Positions 50,245 through 58,870 of a stretch of 64,000 bases of DNA are shown here, in pieces. The stretch comes from SVQP01 sp045658965 (GTDB lineage: Bacteria; Bacillota; Clostridia; Oscillospirales; CAG-272). Each line of letters begins with the position of its first letter. Position 1 is the stretch's first letter. Position numbers and translations under genes: made by a program. Where the stretch lies: NCBI GenBank assembly GCA_045658965.1, contig JAZOVZ010000086.1, positions 50,957 through 114,956 on the forward strand. Reading direction: 5' to 3'. The notes beneath the pieces are model-generated. The model had not been told where the DNA came from. It was given only the letters and a program-made list of their open reading frames with translations, and made no database searches.

Positions 50245-50360
50245 CCGCGCGAAAATTGTTGTAGACAAGGCGTACCGGAGCGGGCAAGGCGAAGGCTTAC
50301 TTATCGTAAGTCGAGCCGCACGCGAGGAACAACGCAGTATACGGCAATTTTCGAAGGCGC
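50245..50360. repeat. ~115-nt imperfect palindromic element
   Basis: Arms GAAAATTG (50251-50258) and CAATTTTC (50345-50352) flank GTTGT/ACAAC and a central CTTAC/GTAAG hairpin (50297-50311). The layout resembles a small non-autonomous element; it looks familiar from other Clostridia genomes, but I cannot verify that here. Confidence 0.5.
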
Positions 50361-50365
50361 ATCAT

Positions 50366-50423
50366 TTGGAGAAATAGAAAAGGTGAATGCAAAAACACGC
50401 ATTCACCTTTTCTATTTCTCCAA
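50366..50423 (-). terminator. Very long terminator of rplS
   Basis: 25-bp perfect inverted repeat (50366-50390 with 50399-50423) and an 8-nt loop, beginning 2 nt after the rplS stop. Much longer than other terminators here, and without a clean T-run at its end; an internal TTTTC stretch in the stem may provide it. Confidence 0.7.
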
Positions 50424-50425
50424 GA

Positions 50426-50767
50426 TTAAATCTTTTCCTTAACCTTGGATGCCTTACCAACTCTGCCGCGCAGGTAGTACAGCTTTGCACGTCTAACCTT
50501 ACCGTAACGGATGGTCTCAACAGCGACTACGTTGGGAGAGTGGATGGGGAAAGTCTTTTCAACGCCGCAGCCGTAAGAAATTCTTCTTACAGTGAAAGTA
50601 GCGGAAATGCCTGCACCGTGCTTAGCGATAACAGTGCCTTCGAAAAGCTGGATTCTCTCTCTGGAACCCTCTTTGATCTTGTTGTGTACACGTACGGTGT
50701 CACCAACGTTGACAGAAGGAATTTCCTTCTTCAATTGCTCGTTTGTAAAAGCCTCGATAATGTTCAT
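50426..50767 (-). CDS. rplS: 50S ribosomal protein L19
   Basis: 113 aa ribosomal protein at the 30S-50S interface. NIIEAFTNEQLKKEIPSVNVGD, VRVHNKIKEGSRERIQLFEG, VIAKHGAGISATFTVRRISYG, VEKTFPIHSPNV and the basic end RRAKLYYLRGRVGKASKVKEK are all standard. ATG 50767 follows AAGGAGGGCCATC. Transcribed alone here, without the usual trmD/rimM neighbours, from its own promoter behind a structured leader. Confidence 0.97.
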   Translation of the reverse strand: MNIIEAFTNEQLKKEIPSVNVGDTVRVHNKIKEGSRERIQLFEGTVIAKHGAGISATFTVRRISYGCGVEKTFPIHSPNVVAVETIRYGKVRRAKLYYLRGRVGKASKVKEKI

Positions 50768-50850
50768 GATGGCCCTCCTTATCATTCGGATGTTCTTGCG
50801 AGCATGCAGCGGACCACCCGTTCTAATTGCCGTGCTCATAGCACGCAACG
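50768..50850 (-). promoter_or_regulatory. Candidate L19 leader (autoregulatory 5' UTR)
   Basis: About 80 nt from the presumed transcript start to the rplS ATG. It contains GCATGC and GAACATCCGAATG-type segments that could pair, before AAGGAGG. Its place and content recall ribosomal-protein L19 leaders of Bacillota; the identity is an inference. Confidence 0.45.
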
Positions 50851-50853
50851 GAT

Positions 50854-50882
50854 ATTATACCATATACTTTTGAAAAATGCAA
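50854..50882 (-). promoter_or_regulatory. Sigma-A promoter of rplS
   Basis: On the minus strand TTGCAT, 17 nt, TATAAT. The spacer is nearly the same as in the argS promoter at 55002-55030. Confidence 0.82.
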
Positions 50883-50922
50883 TAGGTTTTGGAAAAATAT
50901 TTTACATTTTTCTCATATTTTT

Positions 50923-52338
50923 TTAGCGTTTTAATCTCCCCTTCACCATCTCGGGCAGCATCTTCAGCATGGACAGCAGCGCAGGCGCATTGATGCCTAC
51001 CACGACAGCGGTGCAAAGTCCGATCCACAACATCCACATGGGCGGCGCGAGCATCATAATGGCGACCATGCCGCAAAGCAGTACGGTGTTGACCGTGATC
51101 TTGGGAATCTGCAAATTGAAGCGGATATACTTATGCATGGTTGCCGCGCGCAGTACAAATACTGCAAAGTAGCTGATCAGGGTGGCAACAGACGCGCCAA
51201 CCGCACCCCACGTAGGAATCCAGATCAGGTTAAGCGCGATATTGAGCACCGCGCCCGCCATGGAGGTATAGAAGGACACCATGGTCTTTTTCTTGGTGAA
51301 ATACGCGGTGGCAAGGAAGGAATCAAACGAGGTGAACACGGTGGCGGCAACCAAAATGGGCACGTACAGCCAAGCCTCGTAATAGGAATCGGCAAACAAA
51401 ATGATCGAGCACACTTTGGCAAACGCGATCAGGAACGCACCGCCCACGAATACGATCGCCACGTAATAGCGGAACACCTTGGAGAAGAATGCAGCGCACT
51501 CCCCTTCATCATCCGACTCTTTGACCGCGGACAGTCGCCACGCCTCGTTGAATACAGAGACCATATAGGTCAGCAGCGTGGGGATCTTATACGCGGCGGC
51601 GTACAAGCCGTTCTCGGCATCCGAGCGCATGCGCGCAACCAGATAGCGGTCAGAGACACCCGTGATCCACCAGAACACCGTGGTGGGAATGAGCGGCAGC
51701 GAAAAACGCAGCATCTCGCCCATCAAGGGCTTGGATATCTTCTTGACAGAAAAAGCACGCCACAGACGGCAGAACAGGATCAGAACGACCGTAGTTGTAA
51801 AATCAGCGCACACGACGCTGAGCACGTAGCCCTCGACCTTCATGCCAAAGCCAAGCAGGAACAGCAAGTTGAACGCGATATTGAGTGCGGTATTGAGAAT
51901 TCCCTGCGCGGCAAAGGTCTTGGTCCTGCCGATGGCGCACACGTACTGCGCGCAGACAGAATGAACGTTGGAGCAAAGCACAAACAGCACGATCAGCCAC
52001 AGGTAGGGGGCAAAATATTCCAGCAGCAACAGCAGCGGCGAGAGCAGCAGGAACGCAAGCGTACTGATGCCCAGTATCGCAACGCCGCTGGAGAAAAACG
52101 CTTGCTTATCCCCTTCCTTGGCAGCTGCATTGCGGAAAATGCCCTCACTGATGCCAAGGCAAGCAAGCGGAATGAGCAGATTTGCAAGCTGGGTGATAAG
52201 ATCCGCGGTGGAATACTGCGCCTCGGACAGGCACGCGGTATACAGCGGCATCATGAAAAAGACCAACAGCTTGGAAATAAATTTTCCTGCCGTAAAGATC
52301 ATGGTATTGCCAAACAACCGCTTAAGTCTTGCATCCAC
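50923..52338 (-). CDS. Polysaccharide/lipid flippase of the MATE/MOP superfamily (Wzx-like)
   Basis: 471 aa with about 12-14 hydrophobic helices. KRLFGNTMIFTAGKFISKLLVFFMMPLYTACLS is the classic N-terminus of polysaccharide flippases (given here as two halves either side of GKFISK). FSLPLIPTTVFWWITGVSDRYLV is the second conserved block. Probably exports lipid-linked sugars for surface polymers. GTG start at 52338 with AAAGGGGGTGAGCGC upstream; it has its own promoter and stands outside any polysaccharide cluster. Confidence 0.88.
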   Translation of the reverse strand: MDARLKRLFGNTMIFTAGKFISKLLVFFMMPLYTACLSEAQYSTADLITQLANLLIPLACLGISEGIFRNAAAKEGDKQAFFSSGVAILGISTLAFLLLSPLLLLLEYFAPYLWLIVLFVLCSNVHSVCAQYVCAIGRTKTFAAQGILNTALNIAFNLLFLLGFGMKVEGYVLSVVCADFTTTVVLILFCRLWRAFSVKKISKPLMGEMLRFSLPLIPTTVFWWITGVSDRYLVARMRSDAENGLYAAAYKIPTLLTYMVSVFNEAWRLSAVKESDDEGECAAFFSKVFRYYVAIVFVGGAFLIAFAKVCSIILFADSYYEAWLYVPILVAATVFTSFDSFLATAYFTKKKTMVSFYTSMAGAVLNIALNLIWIPTWGAVGASVATLISYFAVFVLRAATMHKYIRFNLQIPKITVNTVLLCGMVAIMMLAPPMWMLWIGLCTAVVVGINAPALLSMLKMLPEMVKGRLKR

Positions 52339-52372
52339 GCGCTCACCCCCTTTGAAAAATCCGTACTGATTT

Positions 52373-52401
52373 ATTGTATCATTTTCGTGCGCGGGTGTCA
52401 A
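52373..52401 (-). promoter_or_regulatory. Sigma-A promoter of the flippase gene
   Basis: On the minus strand TTGACA, 17 nt, TACAAT, 34 nt before the GTG start. Confidence 0.84.
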
Positions 52402-52419
52402 GGCAAAAACGCAAAAAAA

Positions 52420-52460
52420 AGCCGCGCCGGGCATACTACAGTATCACCCGTGCGCGGCTG
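52420..52460 (-). terminator. Terminator of argS-yebC
   Basis: Stem AGCCGCGC / GCGCGGCT extended by CGGG/CCCG and CATAC/GTAT pairing, followed by T8 on the minus strand, 18 nt after the yebC stop. Confidence 0.9.
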
Positions 52461-52478
52461 TTTTATGACTTTACAATA

Positions 52479-53213
52479 TCATTCATCCTGGTTTTCCCAG
52501 TTGTGGAATACGGTGAGCACGTCGTCGTCCTCTTCCAGCTTTTCCAAGAGCAGATTCATGAACTTCTTGTCGTCGTCCGTGGTCAGCTCGGTGTAGGTAG
52601 AGGGGATCATGGTCTGCTCGGCGGAAAGCACGGGATAGCCCGCTGCCTTGATCGACTCAGCAACTGCAAATACGTCTGCGCTCTCGGTGTAGATCTCGAA
52701 AACCTCACCCTCAGCTGCAAAGTCCTCTGCACCTGCCTCCATTGCATCCTCCATCAGCTTATCCTCGTCGATGTCGCCGTCCTCGTTATCGATCACGATC
52801 AGTCCCTTTTCGGAGAACATAAAGCTGACGCTGCCCGTGGTACCGAGGTTGCCGTGGTACTTAGAGAAAGCGGCACGCACGTTGCCTGCGGTTCTGTTAC
52901 GGTTATCGGTAGCAGCTCTTACGATAACTGCTACGCCTGCGGGACCGTAGCCCTCGTAGGTGATCTCTTCAAAGTTATCGCCGCCTGCGCCCAGTGCCTT
53001 TTCAATGCTTCTCTTGATGTTATCGTTGGGCACGTTGTTTGCCTTTGCCTTAGCGATCAGATCACGAAGCTTGCTGTTATTGTTGGGGTCGCCGCCGCCA
53101 GCCTTAACGGCTACTGCGATTTCCTTACCGATCTGGGTAAAGATCTTACCCTTAGCGGCGTCGGTCTTTTCCTTCTTGTGCTTGATATTCGCCCATTTGC
53201 TATGTCCGGACAT
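52479..53213 (-). CDS. YebC/PmpR family protein (translation factor/transcriptional regulator)
   Basis: 244 aa. N-terminus MSGHSKWANIKHKKEKTDAAKG is diagnostic, as are NNSKLRDLIAKAKANNVPNDNI and ITYEGYGPAGVAVIVRAATDN. Family members have been described as DNA-binding regulators and, more recently, as factors that relieve ribosome stalling at proline stretches. It lies 22 nt after argS in the same transcription unit. Confidence 0.95.
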   Translation of the reverse strand: MSGHSKWANIKHKKEKTDAAKGKIFTQIGKEIAVAVKAGGGDPNNNSKLRDLIAKAKANNVPNDNIKRSIEKALGAGGDNFEEITYEGYGPAGVAVIVRAATDNRNRTAGNVRAAFSKYHGNLGTTGSVSFMFSEKGLIVIDNEDGDIDEDKLMEDAMEAGAEDFAAEGEVFEIYTESADVFAVAESIKAAGYPVLSAEQTMIPSTYTELTTDDDKKFMNLLLEKLEEDDDVLTVFHNWENQDE

Positions 53214-53235
53214 GTTGTATTACCTCACTTGTGTG

Positions 53236-54960
53236 TTAAATTTTTTCTGTTTTCTTAAGGCAGATCATCTCAAACGCGCTGCCAAGCACGTGCTTGGTTG
53301 CCTGCGTCAGCGCAATTCTGGTCTGCTTGATTGCCTCATCGCTCTCGGAGAGGATGCGGCAGTTATGATAGAAGCGGTTGAATGCCACGGCAACGTCCAG
53401 AATGAATCTGGTGATGACCGAGGGCTCGTAGTCACGCAGCGCCATGAGCACCTTTTCCTCGTAGGTGGACAGCACCTTAAGCAGTGCTGCTTCCTCGGGA
53501 GCAGTGATCACGAAATCTGCAGCGCTACTCTCGCCTGCCTTTTCCAAGACAGAGCAAGCACGCGCGTAGGTGTACTGCACGTAAGGACCGGTGTTGCCGT
53601 CAAAGGACAGCGCGTCATCCATATTAAAGTCGATATCCTTGATACGGTTGTTGGTCAGATAGTAGAATACGATCGCGCCAACACCGACTGCTTCTGCAAC
53701 GTCGGTTCTGCCCTTCATCTCGGGGTTCTTCTCCTCCATGATCTCGGTGACCTTATCGATAGCCGCACCGAACAAGTCACGCAGAAGCACCACGTTACCC
53801 GTTCTGGTTGCCAGCTTTGCACCGCCGATGCTGACCGTGCCGTAAGGAATGTGCACCAGCTGATCGTGCCAATCGTAGCCCATCAGCTCAACCACCTTGA
53901 ACCACTGCTTGAAGTGCAGGATCTGCTGGGTGCTGGTGACGTAAATGCACTTATCAAAATGCAGGTTTTCCTTGCGGTAGACCGCCGCTGCGATGTCACG
54001 CGTGGGATACAGCGTGCTGCCGTCACGCTTAAGGATCAGGCAAGGAGGCATACCGTACTCGTCAAGGTCCACGATGGATGCACCGTCGTCGATCTTGAGA
54101 AGTCCCGCATCGCGCAGCTTTTGCACCTGTGCGGGCATCTTATCGGTATAGAAGGACTCACCAAGGTAGCTGTCAAAGGTAATGCCCAGCTGCTTGTAGG
54201 TCTTTTCGTATTCCTCAAGGCTGATCTGAATAAACCACTTCCAGAGCGCGAGATTTTGCTCATCGCCCATTTCCATCTTATGGAACTCGGCACGGGCTGC
54301 GTCTGCAAGCTCGGTGTTGCCCTGCTCCTTTTGCTCGGTAATGGCGTTGTTGATCCTAACGTAAAGCTCAACCAGCGTATCAATGCCGCCCTGCTCTACC
54401 ATTTCCTTGCTGCCCCACAGGTTATAAGCAAGGATCAGCTTGCCGAACTGGGTACCCCAGTCGCCAAGATAGTTGATGCCGTAGCACTCGTATCCAGCAA
54501 ACTCGTGCATCTTCTTGAGCGAGTGACCGATGACCGTGGTGCCAAGGTGTCCTATATGGAAAGGCTTTGCCACGTTGGGAGAAGAATAGTCAAGAACTAC
54601 CTTTTTGCCGCAGCCAATGGTGGGAGCGCCGTACTTTTCCTTCTGTTCAAGCACCGCCGCAAGCACGTGGCTTGTCAGAAATGCGGGATCAAGACGGATA
54701 TTGAGATAGCCGTTGAGTGCCTGCGCGCTTTGCACGCAAGGGCAATTCATGCCGTCGGCAAGCACCTGCGCGATCATAACGGGCGCGCGGCGCAAGGACT
54801 TTGCGAGCTTGAAGCAAGGCAGCGCAAGGTCGCCCATGGCGTCATCGGGGGGATATTCCAGCATGCCCGCAAGCTCGTCTGCCGTCAGCTCTGCTGCAGG
54901 ATTGATACCCTTAACGCCCTCTAAAATGTTTTGTGCGATAAGTTGTTTGATTTTCAGCAT
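53236..54960 (-). CDS. argS: Arginyl-tRNA synthetase
   Basis: Class I synthetase, 574 aa. N-terminal Add-1 domain (~1-115), HIGH-type motif in SSPNVAKPFHIGHLGTTVIG (~residue 130), YLGDWGTQFGKLI, and the C-terminal DALR anticodon domain ending YHNCRILSESDEAIKQTRIAL. The KMSKS position reads as a degenerate TRTGNVVLLRDL, usual for ArgRS. RBS GAGGAAATATAAATACT precedes the ATG. Confidence 0.96.
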   Translation of the reverse strand: MLKIKQLIAQNILEGVKGINPAAELTADELAGMLEYPPDDAMGDLALPCFKLAKSLRRAPVMIAQVLADGMNCPCVQSAQALNGYLNIRLDPAFLTSHVLAAVLEQKEKYGAPTIGCGKKVVLDYSSPNVAKPFHIGHLGTTVIGHSLKKMHEFAGYECYGINYLGDWGTQFGKLILAYNLWGSKEMVEQGGIDTLVELYVRINNAITEQKEQGNTELADAARAEFHKMEMGDEQNLALWKWFIQISLEEYEKTYKQLGITFDSYLGESFYTDKMPAQVQKLRDAGLLKIDDGASIVDLDEYGMPPCLILKRDGSTLYPTRDIAAAVYRKENLHFDKCIYVTSTQQILHFKQWFKVVELMGYDWHDQLVHIPYGTVSIGGAKLATRTGNVVLLRDLFGAAIDKVTEIMEEKNPEMKGRTDVAEAVGVGAIVFYYLTNNRIKDIDFNMDDALSFDGNTGPYVQYTYARACSVLEKAGESSAADFVITAPEEAALLKVLSTYEEKVLMALRDYEPSVITRFILDVAVAFNRFYHNCRILSESDEAIKQTRIALTQATKHVLGSAFEMICLKKTEKI

Positions 54961-55001
54961 AGTATTTATATTTCCTCAATGATTATTTTTCACAATTTTG
55001 T

Positions 55002-55030
55002 ATTATAACACATACTTTGCAAAAATGCAA
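55002..55030 (-). promoter_or_regulatory. Sigma-A promoter of argS-yebC
   Basis: On the minus strand TTGCAT, 17 nt, TATAAT, 41 nt before the ATG. Closely similar to the rplS promoter. Confidence 0.84.
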
Positions 55031-55044
55031 CAGCAAATTTGCAA

Positions 55045-56721
55045 TTATTCGCAATCCTTACTCGACAGCATGTCTCTTGCCGCCTGCATCTGCGCCTCGG
55101 TGACCTTGATACCGCCCAAAATGCGTGCCACCTCGGCAACTCTTCCCTCACCCGTCAGCTCTGCAACCGAGGTAAAGGCGCGTCCGTCCTTTTCCTCCTT
55201 ATAAATATGCAGGTGCTGATCGCCAAGGGAGGCGACCTGCGCCGAGTGCGTAATGCAGATGATCTGCTGTCTTGCCGCCATATCGGAGAGGCGAATGCCG
55301 ATCTTACGCGAGGTTTTACCCGAAATGCCGGTGTCCACCTCGTCAAAAACCGTGGTAGGCACGCCGTCCTTTTGGTTCATGACGCATTTGATGGCAAGCA
55401 TAATGCGAGACAGCTCACCGCCCGATGCAATGCGCACCATGGAGGAAAGCGGCTCGCCGGGGTTGGTGGCGATCATGAACTCCACGCGGTCAATACCGCC
55501 GGCAGTCAGCTCCTTTTCGCGCGCGACAGCGATGCGAAAGCGCACGCCCGCCATATCGAGGTAGGACAGCTGCTCTGCGATCTGCTCCGCTGCCTTTTCT
55601 GCCGCCCTTGCACGCTTTTCGGACATTTGCTCTGCAATCTCCATTGCCTTTGCATGAGTCTCGGAGATCTGCGCGTCGTATTGCTCGCAAAGCTCGTCCG
55701 AGCTCTCGATCTCGTCAAGTCTTGCTCGGGCGTTTTCCAAAAATGCAAGCACCGCATCCACGCTGCCGCCGTATTTGCGCTTGAGCTTGGAGATGGCTTC
55801 CAGCCTGTCCTCGATCTTGTCAAGCATTGCTACGGGATCGTCGTCCAGATCCTCGGCATACGCCGAGATGCGGTCGGACAGATCCTTGACGCGATAGGAA
55901 AGATCGATCAGCTCCTCGCCCACCTCGGCAGCATCCGCTACGTAAGCGGAAAGCGCGTTCATGGAAGCCGCGCTGCGCTCCAGCAGATAGGAGACCGAGC
56001 CGTTCGAGCCGGCTTCGGTTAATAATTTGGTAGAAAAGCGCACCTGCTTTTGCACCTTTTCGGTGTTTTGCAGCTTATTTCGCTTTTCGATGAGTGCCTC
56101 TTCCTCGCCCGCCTTGAGCTTCAAAGAGGCGATATCGTTGATCTGGTAGGTCAACATTTCCACGGTGCGCAACCGCTCGCCCGCGTCGCGGATGAGCGCG
56201 TCACGTTTCTCACAAAGCGCACGCCATGCGCTGTACTGCTCGGCATATGCGCTCTTTTGCGCATCGATATCGGCATAAGCGTCCAGCATATCCATATGAT
56301 ACGCAAGATCCGCCAGCAAGCGGTTATCGTCCTGCCCGTGGATCGAGATCAGGTGCGTGCTCGCCTCGCGCAGCATGCCAAGCGTTGCCGTGCGTCCGTT
56401 GATGCGTGCCGTGCTCTTGCCGTCCGCACTCAGCGTGCGCTGCAGTATCACCTCACCGTCGTCACACGCAATGCCCAGTGCGTCAAGTGCTTTTGCGGTC
56501 GATACGGAAAGCTCGGTAAAATGCGCCGTAACGCTTGCCGTGCTCTGGCCCGAGCGCACCAGCTCGCGGTCACCCTTGGCACCGCAGACCAGCATGATGC
56601 TGTCCACGATCACGCTCTTTCCCGCGCCCGTCTGACCGGTCATAACGCAAAAACCGCTGTCAAACACGATGTCCGCGCAGGAAATGACCGCAATATTTTC
56701 AATATGCAGATTTCTCAGCAT
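55045..56721 (-). CDS. recN: DNA repair ATPase RecN
   Basis: 558-aa SMC-like protein for double-strand-break repair. Walker A in CVMTGQTGAGKSVIVDSIML (~residue 30); a central coiled-coil region (~150-370, KLKAGEEEALIEKRNKLQ; LRDAGERLRTV-type); ABC signature SGGELSRIMLAIKCV (~residue 430); Walker B PTTVFDEVDTGISGKTS; and the D-loop ICITHSAQVASLGDQH. Three nt separate it from argR. Downstream there is no spoIVB or spo0A, which usually follow recN in sporulating Clostridia. Confidence 0.95.
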   Translation of the reverse strand: MLRNLHIENIAVISCADIVFDSGFCVMTGQTGAGKSVIVDSIMLVCGAKGDRELVRSGQSTASVTAHFTELSVSTAKALDALGIACDDGEVILQRTLSADGKSTARINGRTATLGMLREASTHLISIHGQDDNRLLADLAYHMDMLDAYADIDAQKSAYAEQYSAWRALCEKRDALIRDAGERLRTVEMLTYQINDIASLKLKAGEEEALIEKRNKLQNTEKVQKQVRFSTKLLTEAGSNGSVSYLLERSAASMNALSAYVADAAEVGEELIDLSYRVKDLSDRISAYAEDLDDDPVAMLDKIEDRLEAISKLKRKYGGSVDAVLAFLENARARLDEIESSDELCEQYDAQISETHAKAMEIAEQMSEKRARAAEKAAEQIAEQLSYLDMAGVRFRIAVAREKELTAGGIDRVEFMIATNPGEPLSSMVRIASGGELSRIMLAIKCVMNQKDGVPTTVFDEVDTGISGKTSRKIGIRLSDMAARQQIICITHSAQVASLGDQHLHIYKEEKDGRAFTSVAELTGEGRVAEVARILGGIKVTEAQMQAARDMLSSKDCE

Positions 56722-56724
56722 GGT

Positions 56725-57180
56725 TTACTGCCCTCTGATAATTTCCTTGATTCTCGAATTCAAATCGTCAGCAGCCTCTGCGCTGCGCGCGATAATAATA
56801 ATGGTATCATCACCTGCAACGCAGCCAAGTATCACAGGCAAATGCAGATTGTCAATGCCAACCGCGACCGCCTGCGCCATACCGGGGAAGGTTTTGACCA
56901 CGACGGTATGCATTGCATAATCGACCGAAGTGATGGATTCCGCAAGCGCATGGCTGAACTTGAAACTGCCCAGCGGCTCGCTCGTTTTCGGCAATTCATA
57001 GCGGTAAGAGCCCTTTTCGCTCATAACCTTGGTCAGCTTGAGCTCGCGGATATCACGCGACACGGTCGCCTGCGTGACCTCGTAGCCCGTTTTGCGCAGA
57101 TACTCGATCAGCTCGTCCTGCGTTTCAACGTCATATTTTTCAACGATCTCTATGATCTTTTCATGTCTGTTCTTTTTCAT
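56725..57180 (-). CDS. argR: Arginine repressor
   Basis: 151 aa. N-terminal winged-helix domain (KIIEIVEKYDVETQDELIEYLRKTGYEVTQATVSRDI, seen as EIVEKYDVETQDEL and TQATVSRDIRELKL) and C-terminal arginine-binding hexamerisation domain with VVVKTFPGMAQAVAVGID and VAGDDTIIIIARS. Regulates arginine genes. Located in the usual nadK-argR-recN order. Confidence 0.95.
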   Translation of the reverse strand: MKKNRHEKIIEIVEKYDVETQDELIEYLRKTGYEVTQATVSRDIRELKLTKVMSEKGSYRYELPKTSEPLGSFKFSHALAESITSVDYAMHTVVVKTFPGMAQAVAVGIDNLHLPVILGCVAGDDTIIIIARSAEAADDLNSRIKEIIRGQ

Positions 57181-57194
57181 GTATCCTTCCGCCT

Positions 57195-58073
57195 TTACTC
57201 GTTTTCGGTCATCTTCTGGCGCAGCTTTTTGTAAAAACCGCAGCTCTTGATACGCACCAAATTGGTATGCAAGGGAGATTTGCTGATGCGCACAACGTCC
57301 CCCTTATACATTTCGTAATTGGTTCTGCCGTCTACGGTCAGATACAGCATCTTCTCTCGCTGGCAAATGTTTTTGATCTCCAGCACCGAGCTGTCCGGGA
57401 AGATCATGGGTCTTGCTGCAAGCGAGTGGGGACAGATGGGGGTGACGCAGAAGCAGGAAACGCGCGGGTCCACGATAGAGCCGCTTGCCGACATGGAATA
57501 TGCCGTCGATCCCGTAGGCGTTGCCACGATCAAACCGTCCGCACGGTAGGTTGTGATGGGCACCCCGCCCTCCGAAAGCTCCAGATCCACAATGCGCGCA
57601 ATCGAGCCGTTGGAGATCACGGCATCGTTAAGCGCATAACAGCAGGAGCGCAGATTGCCCTTTCCGCCGATCAGCTCAACGTTGAGCATGGAACGCTTTT
57701 CCAGCGTATAGCCGTCCTCTTCAAACAGCTTATCAAGATCCGCTATATCGCGCATCTCCAGCTCCGCCATAAAACCGAGTCTGCCCAGATTGATGCCCAA
57801 GATGGGCGTGCCGCGCATAGCGGAGCGGCGCGCTGCCTCTAGGATAGTACCGTCACCGCCAAGCACCACGATCATGTCTGCCGTGGCGTACACCTCGTCA
57901 ATGGGCAGCAGCAGCATTTCCACTCTTCCGTGCGCCATTTTGAGAAAGCGCTCGCGGTTATAGATGGCAGCCGTCACCTCACAGCCGTGTGCGATCAGGC
58001 GTTCGGCAACAGTAATGGCTGCGTACGCCTTTTCGGTAATATTGTAATTCGTTATGATAGCTACTCTTTTCAT
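57195..58073 (-). CDS. nadK: NAD kinase
   Basis: 292 aa. Phosphorylates NAD to NADP. The signature VVLGGDGTILEAARRSA (~residue 60) is followed by GINLGRLGFMAELE, ALNDAVISNGS, YRADGLIVATPTGSTAYSMSASG and PICPHSLAARPMIFPD. The start ATG at 58073 (MKRVAIITNYN) has AAGTAGG upstream, 8 nt before the end of tlyA; a longer frame would run into tlyA without support. Confidence 0.95.
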   Translation of the reverse strand: MKRVAIITNYNITEKAYAAITVAERLIAHGCEVTAAIYNRERFLKMAHGRVEMLLLPIDEVYATADMIVVLGGDGTILEAARRSAMRGTPILGINLGRLGFMAELEMRDIADLDKLFEEDGYTLEKRSMLNVELIGGKGNLRSCCYALNDAVISNGSIARIVDLELSEGGVPITTYRADGLIVATPTGSTAYSMSASGSIVDPRVSCFCVTPICPHSLAARPMIFPDSSVLEIKNICQREKMLYLTVDGRTNYEMYKGDVVRISKSPLHTNLVRIKSCGFYKKLRQKMTENE

Positions 58074-58080
58074 CAAAAGC

Positions 58081-58869
58081 CTACTTTCCATCGGATGCAA
58101 ACAACGCCTGCACGGCACTTTGCCGCAAGATCGCGCTTTGCTTTCCTTTGATATAATATGCAAGATATTCCACGTTGCCGTCCCCGCCCTCAATGGGAGA
58201 ACGGATCAGCCCGCCAAGCCCAAGTCCCTGCTCCTCTGCCGCATCCAGCACGCGCTCCACAGCAGCACGGCGATGCTTTGCATTTTTGACCACACCGTGC
58301 TTATCCAGTGCCGCTCTGCCTGCTTCAAATTGCGGCTTGATCAGCCCGACGTAAATACCTCCGTCACGCAAAAGGCTTGCAACGCAAGGCAATATCAGCG
58401 TTTGTGAGATAAACGAAACGTCCATGACCACAATATCCACGCATCCGCCGATCTCCTCGGGCGTCAGATAACGGGCGTTGACGCCCTCCATGCAGCTTAC
58501 GCGCTCATCCAGCACAAGATCGGGATCCAGCTGATCCCTGCCCGAGTCAATGGCATAGACGTGCTTAGCTCCCGCTTGCAAAAGGCAATCGGTAAAGCCG
58601 CCGGTAGATGCACCGATATCCGCTGCGCGCATGCCGTGCACGTCAATACCGAAAGCACGAAGCGCGCCTTCAAGCTTGAGCCCACCGCGGCTGACGTACC
58701 GCTCGCGCTCCAGAATCTCAACTGCGTGTTCACCATCGCTTACGTCCTGCGAGGGCTTGGAGATCACCTTGCCATCCAGCAAGACGTGCCCCTGTTCTAT
58801 GTATTTCCTTGCGGCGGTACGGCTTTTGACGTATCCGTTCTCCACAAGGTAAAGATCTGCTCTCATCAT
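58081..58869 (-). CDS. tlyA: TlyA family rRNA (cytidine-2'-O)-methyltransferase
   Basis: 262 aa. N-terminal S4 RNA-binding domain (RADLYLVENGYVKSRTAARKYIEQG) and a FtsJ-like SAM domain with ADIGASTGGFTDCLLQAGA, AIDSGRDQLDP, DIVVMDVSFISQTLIL and LIKPQFEAGR. TlyA methylates 16S and/or 23S rRNA. Two adjacent ATGs (58869, 58866) directly follow the stop of the upstream gene, so translation is probably coupled; no clear ribosome-binding site. Confidence 0.93.
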   Translation of the reverse strand: MMRADLYLVENGYVKSRTAARKYIEQGHVLLDGKVISKPSQDVSDGEHAVEILERERYVSRGGLKLEGALRAFGIDVHGMRAADIGASTGGFTDCLLQAGAKHVYAIDSGRDQLDPDLVLDERVSCMEGVNARYLTPEEIGGCVDIVVMDVSFISQTLILPCVASLLRDGGIYVGLIKPQFEAGRAALDKHGVVKNAKHRRAAVERVLDAAEEQGLGLGGLIRSPIEGGDGNVEYLAYYIKGKQSAILRQSAVQALFASDGK

Positions 58870-58870
58870 T

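Larger units (their letters stand above)
49947..50425. other. Gene-free repeat-rich intergenic region
   Basis: About 480 nt without a credible gene. An A/T tract (49950-50000) is followed by a run of palindromic elements (50003-50067, 50084-50213, 50245-50360) and the rplS terminator. No open frame here has a ribosome-binding site or recognisable product. Confidence 0.75.

Noticed and set aside
49947..50425. Search for a small RNA, tRNA or transposase in the gene-free stretch
   Set aside because: No cloverleaf, no transposase fragment and no promoter-terminator pair; only palindromic repeats are seen.
52960..54924. Plus-strand 654-codon open frame opposite argS
   Set aside because: Antisense to a clear argS; low-complexity Leu/Val/His content typical of shadow frames.
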